From contig DLRQ01000093.1 of the NCBI GenBank assembly GCA_002501135.1, forward strand, positions 1-5,229: DNA of 5,229 nucleotides, in the 5' to 3' direction. Origin of the DNA: Candidatus Neomicrothrix sp. UBA7884. Lineage in GTDB: Bacteria > Actinomycetota > Acidimicrobiia > Acidimicrobiales > MedAcidi-G1. Made by a program: the position numbers and the translations under genes. The notes below the pieces were generated by a model. It made no database searches and was not told where the DNA came from. It saw nothing but the letters and a program-made list of their open reading frames with translations. Positions 1 to 5,145 of the stretch are shown piece by piece. How positions within the stretch are numbered: the first letter of the stretch is position 1; every line of letters begins with the position of its first letter.

Positions 1-1
1 G

Positions 2-1666
2 GCTGACGCCGTGAACCACCGGCTTCTCATGCGCGGTGGCTTCATCCGCCAACTGCAGTCCGGCCACTACTCGATGCTGCCCCTGGGCTGGCGTGTTCAC
101 CAGAAGGTCGGCGAGGTGATCCGCCAGGAGATGGACGCCATAGGCGGACAGGAGTTCCTGCTGCCGGCCATGCACCAGGCCTCGCTCTGGCAGAAGTCCG
201 GTCGCTGGGAATCGATGGGCGACGAGATGTTCCGCCTCACCGACCGCAAGGGTGCCGACCTCGCACTCGGCATGACCCACGAGGAGGTCTTTGCCACCTT
301 GTCGCTGGAACTCGCTTCGTACCGCGACCTTCCCCAGATCTGGTACCAGATCCAGTGGAAGTTCAGAGACGAGCCGAGGCCCAAGGCCGGTCTGTTGAGG
401 GTGCGCGAGTTCGCCATGAAGGATTCATATTCATTTGACATCGACGATGAGGGCCTCGACTCCTCGTTCGACCTGCACCATGGGGCCTACCAGGCGATCT
501 TCTCCCGCCTCGACCTGGATGCCGTCCCGGTCCAAGCCTCGTCCGGGGCGATGGGTGGCAGCGCCTCGGTTGAGTTCATGGTGGCCTCCCCGGCCGGTGA
601 GGACGACGTCGTGCAGTGCGGAGGCTGCGACTACGCGGCCAACGTCGAGCGTGCAACAGCAGCACTTGAGACCGTTGAGAACCGCGTCGGCTCTGACGCC
701 CCCGAGTCAATACCGACCCCGGGCATCCGCACCATCAAAGCCCTTTCCGATGCCGGCCACTCGCCCGAGCATCAGATCAAGACCCTCGTCTACCGCATCG
801 ACGGTTCGCTGGCGCTCATCCTTCTGCGCGGCGACCACACCTTTCTCGAGCAGAAGTTTGTTGACGCCACGGGAGCAATCGACCTTGTCCCCGCCGAGCC
901 CGACGAGATCAGAGCGGCACTGGGCGCCTCACCGGGCAGCCTCGGTGCTGTTGGCGTGACCGACCTGACCATCTATGCCGACCCTGCCCTCGAGGGGCGA
1001 AGCGGCATGACCACCGGCGCAAACGAAGACGATGTGCACCTGACCGGCGTGGACATCGCACGCGACATCGCAGTTGACCGCTGGCTCGACATGAGGGGCA
1101 TCGAGGCCGGCGAGTCCTGTGCAGCCTGTGGCGGGACGCTCACGATCACCCGCTGCATCGAGGCCGGACACATCTTCAAGCTGGGCCGCAAGTACAGCGA
1201 GGCCATGGGGGTCTCCGTACTGGACGCCGAAGGTGAGAACAGGGTCCCGACCATGGGCTCTTACGGCATCGGCGTAGGCCGGGCAATGGCCGCCATTGTC
1301 GAAACCCACCATGACGACGCCGGCATGATCTGGCCGATGTGCGTTGCCCCATTCGAAGTTGTCCTGACCGTGGTGAAGGTTGACCACGAGGGCTCCATGG
1401 CGGTCGCAGAGGCCGCCCACGAGGAGTTGCAGGCTGCCGGTATCGACGTCTTGCTCGACGACCGTGACGGCAGGCCCGGCGTCAAGTTTGCCGATTCAGA
1501 GCTGATCGGCATTCCGCTGAGGGTCACCATCGGCCCCAGGGGCATCGACAACGGGATGTTGGAGCTGACCGTCAGGGCCACAGGCGAGCAGGAGGACCTG
1601 CCCGTCGAGGACCTGGCCTCACGGGTCGTCGAACTGGTTGCCGAGGGTCGCTCCGCCCGTCTCTGA
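2..1666 (+). CDS. proS: Prolyl-tRNA synthetase, bacterial type with editing insertion (5' end cut by window)
   Basis: Cytoplasmic class II aminoacyl-tRNA synthetase that activates proline with ATP and charges tRNA-Pro. The reading frame is open from base 2 and reads Ala-Asp-Ala-Val before the GTG at base 11. This matches the family segment just before 'HRLLMRGGFIRQL', so that GTG is probably an internal Val codon and about 15 N-terminal residues lie outside the window. Counting from base 11: 'MTHEEVF' at 88-94; class II motif 2 'FRDEPRPKAG' from 118 followed by 'FAMKDSYSFD' at 134-143; the editing (INS) domain roughly 220-370 with 'LLRGDH' and 'PGSLG'; 'GHIFKLGRKYSEAMG' from 386; motif 3 'GSYGIGVGR' at 416-424; and the anticodon-binding domain from about 440 ('IWP') to the end. 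Cysteine pairs at 203/206 and 370/373 bracket the editing insertion and could bind zinc. Family identity is secure; an intact gene is expected. Confidence 0.97.
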   Translation, partial: ADAVNHRLLMRGGFIRQLQSGHYSMLPLGWRVHQKVGEVIRQEMDAIGGQEFLLPAMHQASLWQKSGRWESMGDEMFRLTDRKGADLALGMTHEEVFATLSLELASYRDLPQIWYQIQWKFRDEPRPKAGLLRVREFAMKDSYSFDIDDEGLDSSFDLHHGAYQAIFSRLDLDAVPVQASSGAMGGSASVEFMVASPAGEDDVVQCGGCDYAANVERATAALETVENRVGSDAPESIPTPGIRTIKALSDAGHSPEHQIKTLVYRIDGSLALILLRGDHTFLEQKFVDATGAIDLVPAEPDEIRAALGASPGSLGAVGVTDLTIYADPALEGRSGMTTGANEDDVHLTGVDIARDIAVDRWLDMRGIEAGESCAACGGTLTITRCIEAGHIFKLGRKYSEAMGVSVLDAEGENRVPTMGSYGIGVGRAMAAIVETHHDDAGMIWPMCVAPFEVVLTVVKVDHEGSMAVAEAAHEELQAAGIDVLLDDRDGRPGVKFADSELIGIPLRVTIGPRGIDNGMLELTVRATGEQEDLPVEDLASRVVELVAEGRSARL

Positions 1667-1712
1667 GCCTGTAGCGTTCACCACCGGTCCACAACAGCCA
1701 AGAGCGGAAACC

Positions 1713-2099
1713 ATGACCAGGACGATTGATCGCAGCCTTCCAATCAAGCGCCACAAGTCGGTTGTCGCAACTGTCGACCTTCCCGGGGTTCCCGAGGGCA
1801 CCAGAGGAAAGGTGAAGGTTGCCAACGGATTCTCCTGGTACCGCTACTGGGTGAGTTTCGACAACGGCATCGACCTCGGTCAGGTGAGCCACGACAACCT
1901 CGTACATGCCGGCGACTGGAAGCGCTACCAGGTTGACCGTGTCGAGGCTGAGCGTCTGGCGGCCGAGGCACCCGAGGTGTCAGACAGCGAAACCACCGAC
2001 GCTGGCGCAGAGGCCGCAGCTGCAGGAGGCAACTCGCATGGAATCCCCGAGCACCTGCTTGAGCGGAGCCGGACCGCACGTGAGCGGCTGGGCGCCTGA
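1713..2099 (+). CDS. Small protein with SH3/KOW-like core and basic C-terminal tail, function unknown
   Basis: I do not recognise a named family. The 128-residue product starts at ATG 1713, 46 bases after proS; the upstream in-frame extension runs into the proS coding region and is unlikely. The ribosome binding site is weak ('agagcgga'). Residues about 15-66 form a compact beta-rich stretch: 'LPGVPEGTRGKV' then 'WYRYWVSFDNG' and 'LGQVSHDNLV'. This is the spacing expected of an SH3- or KOW-like barrel, which often binds RNA, DNA or protein. Residues about 80-109 are an Ala/Glu/Asp-rich, probably disordered linker. The end, 'IPEHLLERSRTARERLGA' (111-128), looks like a separate amphipathic basic helix. 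No signal peptide or membrane segment is visible. It sits between proS and carD with 82 bases to carD, so it may be expressed with either. Its coding status is supported by codon use and the coherent protein; its function is open. Confidence 0.8.
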   Translation: MTRTIDRSLPIKRHKSVVATVDLPGVPEGTRGKVKVANGFSWYRYWVSFDNGIDLGQVSHDNLVHAGDWKRYQVDRVEAERLAAEAPEVSDSETTDAGAEAAAAGGNSHGIPEHLLERSRTARERLGA

Positions 2100-2143
2100 C
2101 ACCCGCGTTTCGGTTTCACGCTCAGGCCTGCTTCCCACCGCGG

Positions 2144-2149
2144 TATCCT
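2144..2149 (+). promoter_or_regulatory. Possible -10 element for carD
   Basis: TATCCT fits the actinobacterial TANNNT pattern and lies 32 bases before the carD start, in the only non-coding gap upstream of that gene. No convincing -35 box is seen at 16-18 bases; the region holds only 'gctcag' at 2120-2125. This is a weak call. Confidence 0.25.
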
Positions 2150-2171
2150 CAACCGTTCCCTTACGGCCCTC

Positions 2172-2176
2172 GGAGG
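2172..2176 (+). promoter_or_regulatory. Ribosome binding site that fixes the carD TTG start
   Basis: GGAGG lies 5 bases before TTG 2182. It decides the start of carD, because the reading frame stays open much further upstream (to 1906) and no ATG is near the conserved N-terminus. Confidence 0.8.
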
Positions 2177-2181
2177 CTCCG

Positions 2182-2661
2182 TTGACGTTCAAGCCCGGCG
2201 ACAAGGTCGTCTACCCGCACCATGGTGCAGCAATTGTCGAAAAGAAGGAGAAGCGCAAGGCGTTCGGTGAGAACACCGAATACCTCGTTCTCCGGATGAC
2301 CGATGGAGACATGACACTCTCCGTGCCGGTCGACAAGGTCGAAGAGGTCGGTATGCGCTGGCCGATCAGCAAGGAAGACGTTGAGGATCTCTTCGAGGTT
2401 CTCCAGAAGCGCGACATCCGCGAGCCAGCCAACTGGTCGCGCCGCTTCAAGAACCATCAGGAGAAGCTGAAGAGCGGCGATGTGTACCAGGTGGCCGAGG
2501 TCGTCCGGAACCTGGCGCTGCGTGACGCCGCCAAGGGCCTCTCGGCCGGTGAGAAGTCGCTCTACACGAAGGCCCTCAAGGTGCTCGTGTCCGAGTTGGC
2601 TTTCGCCCTCAACACACCCGAGGAAAAGGCCGAGGCCAAGGTCCAGGACGCCCTGACCTAA
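2182..2661 (+). CDS. carD: CarD family RNA polymerase-binding transcription regulator
   Basis: CarD binds the RNA polymerase beta subunit and the upstream edge of the -10 element, stabilising open promoter complexes, notably at rRNA promoters. The 159-residue product begins at TTG 2182, giving 'MTFKPGDKVVYPHHGAA', which matches the start of M. tuberculosis CarD (162 residues). Residues 1 to about 55 are the Tudor-like RNA polymerase interaction domain. Residues about 60-159 are the helical DNA-binding domain with 'EPANWSRRFK' at 81-90. Trp85, Arg87 and Lys90 fall at the same numbers as the mycobacterial residues that contact the promoter, and 'GLSAGEK' at 119-125 is also typical. Residue 25 is Arg as in M. 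tuberculosis, but residue 47 is Ser where M. tuberculosis has Arg. The upstream open frame overlapping the preceding gene is not used. The usual actinobacterial ispD/ispF neighbours are not seen here. Confidence 0.95.
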   Translation: MTFKPGDKVVYPHHGAAIVEKKEKRKAFGENTEYLVLRMTDGDMTLSVPVDKVEEVGMRWPISKEDVEDLFEVLQKRDIREPANWSRRFKNHQEKLKSGDVYQVAEVVRNLALRDAAKGLSAGEKSLYTKALKVLVSELAFALNTPEEKAEAKVQDALT

Positions 2662-2666
2662 TCTCA

Positions 2667-2693
2667 GACCGAGGCGTGAAGACCGCCCCGGTC
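2667..2693 (+). terminator. Hairpin after carD, possible terminator without U-tract
   Basis: GACCG (2667-2671) pairs with CGGTC (2689-2693). Inside, GGCG (2673-2676) pairs with CGCC (2684-2687), leaving one A/C mismatch and a 7-base loop. The stem starts 5 bases after the carD stop. No T-run follows, which is common for high-GC actinobacterial terminators but leaves the call uncertain. Confidence 0.45.
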
Positions 2694-2705
2694 GTGGCTT
2701 ACAAT
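2676..2705 (+). promoter_or_regulatory. Promoter candidate for the universal stress protein gene
   Basis: TACAAT at 2700-2705 is a near-consensus -10 box. 'gtgaag' at 2676-2681 is a poor -35 box with an 18-base spacer, and it lies inside the carD downstream hairpin. Transcription would start near 2712, right at the leader hairpin, leaving a leader of about 47 bases. Confidence 0.4.
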
Positions 2706-2708
2706 CAC

Positions 2709-2729
2709 CTTGAGGGATGTTCCCTCGGG
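2709..2729 (+). repeat. Perfect short hairpin in the usp leader
   Basis: GAGGGA (2712-2717) and TCCCTC (2721-2726) form a perfect 6-bp inverted repeat around the loop TGT. Two G-T pairs and one C-G pair can extend it to 9 bp (2709-2729). It falls at the expected 5' end of the usp transcript, so it could be an RNA-stabilising hairpin or a protein-binding palindrome in DNA. Confidence 0.6.
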
Positions 2730-2743
2730 TTTCCCACCTGAGT

Positions 2744-2751
2744 GGAGGTGA
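2744..2751 (+). promoter_or_regulatory. Strong ribosome binding site of the stress protein gene
   Basis: GGAGGTGA is an extended match to the 16S rRNA 3' end and lies 7 bases before ATG 2759. It selects this start over the in-frame ATG 2717. The motif CACCT at 2735-2739 can pair with AGGTG (2746-2750) and mask it. Confidence 0.85.
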
Positions 2752-2758
2752 GCCGACA

Positions 2759-3214
2759 ATGACGCAGCGACGCATCGTCGTAGGAGTCGAGGGTTCCGGT
2801 TACGCCCGTGCGGCCCTCATCTGGGCGATCGAAGAGGCACATCACCGTGACGCTGTTATCGAGGTCGTCACCTGCTACTCCCCGACCTATGTCCCCGCTG
2901 CCCCCGACCTGGGCTACGTGCCACTCGATTCGTTCGACCTGCTGTCCGAGGTCGAGAAAATGCAGACCGAGGTCATCGAATCGGCTGCCGAGTGCGCCGA
3001 CCACCCCGATGTGGAGATCAGAAAGGTAGTCAAGAAGGGTCGGGCCGCCGACACCCTCATGGCTGCCGCCGAGGGCGCCGACATGCTCGTAGTCGGCAAC
3101 AGGGGTCACGGAGGCTTCGCCGGCCTCCGTCTCGGTTCGGTCAGCCAGTCCATTGCCCACCACAGCCCCTGCCCACTCGTAATCGTGCGAACAGGGCTCG
3201 CTGAAGACGACTGA
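2759..3214 (+). CDS. Universal stress protein (UspA family, ATP-binding type)
   Basis: Single-domain cytoplasmic Usp protein of 151 residues, the normal family length. Usp proteins form dimers, often bind ATP and accumulate under starvation, hypoxia or other stress; the exact role of this one cannot be read from sequence. The N-terminal strand and loop is 'IVVGVEGS' (6-13). The nucleotide-binding signature G-x2-G-x9-G-S is present as Gly113, Gly116, Gly126 and Ser127 within 'VVGNRGHGGFAGLRLGS', followed by the closing strand 'CPLVIV' at 138-143. Residue 11 is Glu where the family usually has Asp ('GVDGS'), a conservative change at an ATP-contacting position. The start at ATG 2759 follows from the strong ribosome binding site. 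It probably has its own promoter and a structured leader, separate from carD. Confidence 0.93.
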   Translation: MTQRRIVVGVEGSGYARAALIWAIEEAHHRDAVIEVVTCYSPTYVPAAPDLGYVPLDSFDLLSEVEKMQTEVIESAAECADHPDVEIRKVVKKGRAADTLMAAAEGADMLVVGNRGHGGFAGLRLGSVSQSIAHHSPCPLVIVRTGLAEDD

Positions 3215-3276
3215 AACGAGCGCCGGGCCACGGCATTGTCGGGTCACCGCGACTTCTCCAAATAATTTCCTCTGGC

Positions 3277-3299
3277 AAATTGGTGCACGGCCCCAATTT
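3277..3299. repeat. Inverted repeat AAATTGG-N9-CCAATTT upstream of ogt, operator candidate
   Basis: AAATTGG (3277-3283) and CCAATTT (3293-3299) are perfect 7-bp inverted arms with a 9-base spacer, so the arm centres are 16 bases apart. This is a typical layout for a dimeric regulator site. It lies 46 bases before the ogt start. There is no T-run, so a terminator is less likely. Confidence 0.5.
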
Positions 3300-3334
3300 C
3301 TGCGCGAGAGTAGAAGGGTCACGACAACGGCACC

Positions 3335-3340
3335 AGGGGG
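3335..3340 (+). promoter_or_regulatory. Ribosome binding site of ogt
   Basis: AGGGGG ends 4 bases before ATG 3345. The spacing is short and the match moderate, but no other start nearby is better supported. Confidence 0.5.
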
Positions 3341-3344
3341 TTGC

Positions 3345-3890
3345 ATGAACGACGCCGGGATACCAGAGTCCGAAGGCGAGGCGGCCGACGAGATAGTCAA
3401 GTTGGCTGGTCCGATTGGCGGGATGTGGGTTGCCCACAACTCGTACGGCATCTGCGGAAGCGGATTTGCCAACCTCGTCACCTTCGCCCGCTTCCGCGAG
3501 GAACTCCACGATCGAACGGGCAGACCCGCAGCGCTGGCCGACGAACTTCCCGGCGACCTCTACGACCGCATCGAACGGTCCTTCAACACCGGCCGACGCG
3601 ACGAACTGACCTTTGACCTTCGTGGCGCAACGCCATTCCAGCAGGCGGTCTGGGAAGCCAGTCTGCTGATTCCACCTGGAGAGACAACGACCTATGGCAT
3701 GTTGGCAAAGGCGATTCACCGCCCCAACGCCGTGCGTGCGGTCGGTACCGCTCTGGGGGCAAATCCGATCCCCGTCCTGATCCCGTGCCATCGGGTAAAG
3801 CGCTCCGATGGCGACTTCGGTGGCTACGCATTCGGCCTGCCGATCAAGGAGCGCCTACTGGAACGCGAAGAGGTCCGGGCTGTCGCCTGA
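3345..3890 (+). CDS. ogt: Methylated-DNA--protein-cysteine methyltransferase (O6-alkylguanine repair)
   Basis: Suicide repair protein that transfers alkyl groups from O6-alkylguanine (and O4-alkylthymine) in DNA to its own cysteine. The product has 181 residues. The N-terminal domain (to about 94) is divergent, as usual. The C-terminal active domain starts at 'TPFQQAVWEA' (96-105), continues with 'PPGETTTYGMLA' (110-121; Tyr117 is the family's conserved Tyr) and the recognition helix 'RAVGTALGANP' (131-141; Arg131 is the finger that replaces the flipped base, Asn140 the hinge). It contains the acceptor motif 'PCHR' at 147-150 with Cys148 as acceptor, and ends with 'GYAFGLPIKERLLERE'. There is no Ada-type regulatory domain, so it is a stand-alone Ogt-like protein. 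Nineteen bases separate it from the next gene, suggesting one transcript. The upstream palindrome may control it. Confidence 0.95.
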   Translation: MNDAGIPESEGEAADEIVKLAGPIGGMWVAHNSYGICGSGFANLVTFARFREELHDRTGRPAALADELPGDLYDRIERSFNTGRRDELTFDLRGATPFQQAVWEASLLIPPGETTTYGMLAKAIHRPNAVRAVGTALGANPIPVLIPCHRVKRSDGDFGGYAFGLPIKERLLEREEVRAVA

Positions 3891-3909
3891 CCCCTCCTCC
3901 ACGGCATAC

Positions 3910-4701
3910 ATGGTGAACGCCTCCGCAGAGGGCCGCATAACGACCGAGGTTCGTGACCGGATTCTGCTGATCGGGATTGACCGACCGGCAAAGATGAACG
4001 GCTTCACCCCCGAGATGATGGACGAACTGGTCGCGGCCTATACACGGCTTGACGAGGACGACGACATCTGGTGCGGGGTGCTGTTCGGGCATGGCGCACA
4101 CTTCACTGCGGGCCTGGACCTACCCAGATGGCGCGAGCGCATGCAGTCGGGCGACAGGCGGAGGGGAACCGGTGCAGTGGATCCCACAGCACTTGGTCGC
4201 AAGTGCCGCAAACCTGTCGTGACCGCCGTCCAGGGTGTCACGTACACGCTCGGTATCGAGTTGATGCTTGCCGGCGACATCGTGGTGGCTGCAGACGACT
4301 GCCGCTTCTCACAACTCGAACCACACCGTGGAATCCACGCCGCCGGCGGTGCCACCATCCGTTTCGTGCAGCGTGGTGGATGGGGGAACGCCATGTACCA
4401 CCTGCTCACCTCAGACGTATTCGATTCCGCTGAGGCAATGCGGATCGGGCTGGTTCAAGAAGTGGTGCCATCAGGCACACAGTTGGAGAGGGCCGTTGAA
4501 CTGGCTGGACTCATTTGCGAGGGAGCCCCATTGGCTGTACAGGCCACAAAGGCATCGTCCCTGCGGTATCTGGAAGAGGGCGAGGCAGCAGCCATCGCCG
4601 CCCTCGGTCCCACGCAGGCGGAACTGGCCGCAACGGAGGATGCCGCTGAGGGTGTGGCGTCGTTCGTAGAGCGCCGGAAGGGCAACTTTACGGGTCACTG
4701 A
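3910..4701 (+). CDS. Enoyl-CoA hydratase/isomerase (crotonase) family protein
   Basis: Crotonase-fold acyl-CoA enzyme of 263 residues, the usual family length; most members hydrate or isomerise enoyl-CoA in fatty acid or related degradation. Substrate cannot be assigned. Visible motifs are 'DRPAKMNGFTPEMMDEL' (24-40), first oxyanion-hole loop 'HFTAGLDL' (64-71), 'KPVVTAVQGVTYTLGIEL' (101-118) and 'FSQLEPHRGIHAAGG' (133-147). Glu117 and Glu137 align with the two catalytic glutamates of rat mitochondrial hydratase (144 and 164) with the same spacing of 20, so hydratase chemistry is plausible. The usual 'GGGCE' loop is replaced by 'TLGIE'. ATG 3910 is chosen because an upstream extension would overlap ogt, and the family N-terminus fits; GTG 3913 is an alternative. 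There is no recognisable ribosome binding site; translation may be coupled to ogt. Confidence 0.88.
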   Translation: MVNASAEGRITTEVRDRILLIGIDRPAKMNGFTPEMMDELVAAYTRLDEDDDIWCGVLFGHGAHFTAGLDLPRWRERMQSGDRRRGTGAVDPTALGRKCRKPVVTAVQGVTYTLGIELMLAGDIVVAADDCRFSQLEPHRGIHAAGGATIRFVQRGGWGNAMYHLLTSDVFDSAEAMRIGLVQEVVPSGTQLERAVELAGLICEGAPLAVQATKASSLRYLEEGEAAAIAALGPTQAELAATEDAAEGVASFVERRKGNFTGH

Positions 4702-4718
4702 ACCCGGTATTCCCGGGT
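4702..4718 (+). terminator. Hairpin just after the crotonase gene, possible terminator
   Basis: ACCCGG (4702-4707) and CCGGGT (4713-4718) form a perfect 6-bp stem with a 5-base loop directly after the stop codon. No T-run follows. CGGGT at 4691-4695 inside the gene offers a competing partner for ACCCG. Confidence 0.45.
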
Positions 4719-4722
4719 AATC

Positions 4723-4750
4723 GGGGGGCTGTCCGCACGACGCTCCCCCC
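4723..4750. repeat. G6/C6 inverted repeat before the tRNA gene
   Basis: Six G (4723-4728) face six C (4745-4750) across 16 bases. This could add to termination of the upstream transcript. It overlaps the likely tRNA promoter spacer. Confidence 0.4.
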
Positions 4751-4756
4751 TACACT
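4728..4756 (+). promoter_or_regulatory. Promoter candidate for tRNA-Pro
   Basis: TACACT (4751-4756) is a good TANNNT -10 box. 'gctgtc' (4728-4733) is a weak -35 at 17 bases. Transcription would start near 4763, only a few bases before the mature 5' end of the tRNA. Confidence 0.4.
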
Positions 4757-4766
4757 TACGGCGACC

Positions 4767-4843
4767 CGGGATGTGGCGCAGCCTGGCAGCGCACCTGCTT
4801 TGGGAGCAGGGGGTCGGGAGTTCAAATCTCCCCATCCCGACCA
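4767..4843 (+). tRNA. tRNA-Pro (anticodon UGG), CCA encoded
   Basis: A complete cloverleaf is visible. The acceptor arm CGGGATG (4767-4773) pairs with CATCCCG (4833-4839), then discriminator A (4840) and encoded CCA (4841-4843). The D stem is GCGC/GCGC (4776-4779, 4789-4792). The anticodon stem is CCTGC/GCAGG (4794-4798, 4806-4810) around loop TTTGGGA with anticodon TGG at 4801-4803. The T arm is GGGAG-TTCAAAT-CTCCC (4816-4832). First pair C1-G72 with A73 is the bacterial tRNA-Pro identity signature. It decodes CCA and, by wobble, other CCN codons, and is the substrate of the prolyl-tRNA synthetase encoded at the start of this window. Confidence 0.97.
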
Positions 4844-4880
4844 CTCATTAGTTCTAACCAACAAAGAAAACGGATTCAAA

Positions 4881-5099
4881 GTGGAAAACAAGATTCGAGT
4901 ACATGATGGACTTGTCGGAGCGACCAACATGCTCAGTGTCATATTGGGAGTAACAGTCTCAACACAGTGGTTGTGGATTGCCGGCGTCGTAGCAGCACTG
5001 CAGATCCTTAGCCCTGTGACTCGATTCTGCCCCGTCTACTTCGTGCTAAATAAGGTGATGCCTGACACTGAACCGGTCATGGGCCGCAGCAAGGTGTAA
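4881..5099 (+). CDS. Small YgaP-type (DUF2892-like) membrane protein
   Basis: Seventy-two-residue protein resembling the YgaP transmembrane domain family, whose function is not established. GTG 4881 gives 'MENKIRVHDGLVGATNML', which fits the short cytoplasmic start of such proteins; the longer open frame runs back through the tRNA and is not credible. Two hydrophobic segments, about 11-26 and 30-46, form a helical hairpin. It is followed by the family's 'RFCPVYFVL' (48-56) with Cys50, then a short polar tail. There is no clear ribosome binding site. The gene starts 37 bases after the tRNA with no room for a normal separate promoter, so it may share the tRNA transcript. Codon use (CGA, GTA, ATA, ACA, TCA) and GC near 50% over 4861-5100 (counted by eye) differ from upstream genes, which may mean recent acquisition. 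Assigned by recall of the family pattern. Confidence 0.72.
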   Translation: MENKIRVHDGLVGATNMLSVILGVTVSTQWLWIAGVVAALQILSPVTRFCPVYFVLNKVMPDTEPVMGRSKV

Positions 5100-5108
5100 C
5101 GCCCCAAG

Positions 5109-5126
5109 GTTCCTACAACATGGAAC
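5109..5126 (+). terminator. Weak hairpin after the membrane protein gene
   Basis: GTTCC (5109-5113) can pair with GGAAC (5122-5126) over an 8-base loop, 9 bases after the stop codon. The stem is short and lacks a T-run, so it is only a possible 3' end structure. Confidence 0.2.
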
Positions 5127-5145
5127 GAACAGGCCCTGAAGGTGC

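Larger units (their letters stand above)
3215..3344. other. Non-coding gap before ogt, AT-richer island
   Basis: This 130-base gap has no convincing terminator for usp. Bases 3256-3300 are unusually AT-rich for this window and carry TAATTT (3263-3268, -10-like) with no good -35 partner. The tetramer CCAA/TTGG occurs at 3258, 3280 and 3293. The promoter for ogt probably lies here, but I cannot place it exactly. Confidence 0.5.

Noticed and set aside
435..959. 174-residue plus-strand frame inside proS
   Set aside because: It overlaps conserved proS editing-domain sequence in another frame, and its Arg/Ser/Pro-rich product is typical of a GC-rich shadow frame.
1906..2181. Long N-terminal extension of CarD
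   Set aside because: It overlaps the preceding gene in another frame, and CarD homology begins exactly at TTG 2182 behind GGAGG.
2717..2758. Earlier in-frame ATG for the universal stress protein
   Set aside because: It lies inside the leader hairpin without a ribosome binding site, while ATG 2759 has a near-perfect one.
97..2775. Long open frames on the minus strand
   Set aside because: They are antiparallel shadows of proS, carD and usp in GC-rich DNA; their predicted proteins show no family features.
3241..3322. Repeated GGGTCAC at 3241 and 3316
   Set aside because: It is a seven-base repeat that also occurs at 4692 inside a gene; not distinguishable from chance.
4773..4880. N-terminal extension of the membrane protein gene through the tRNA
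   Set aside because: The frame is open only by chance across a perfect tRNA cloverleaf; family resemblance begins at GTG 4881.
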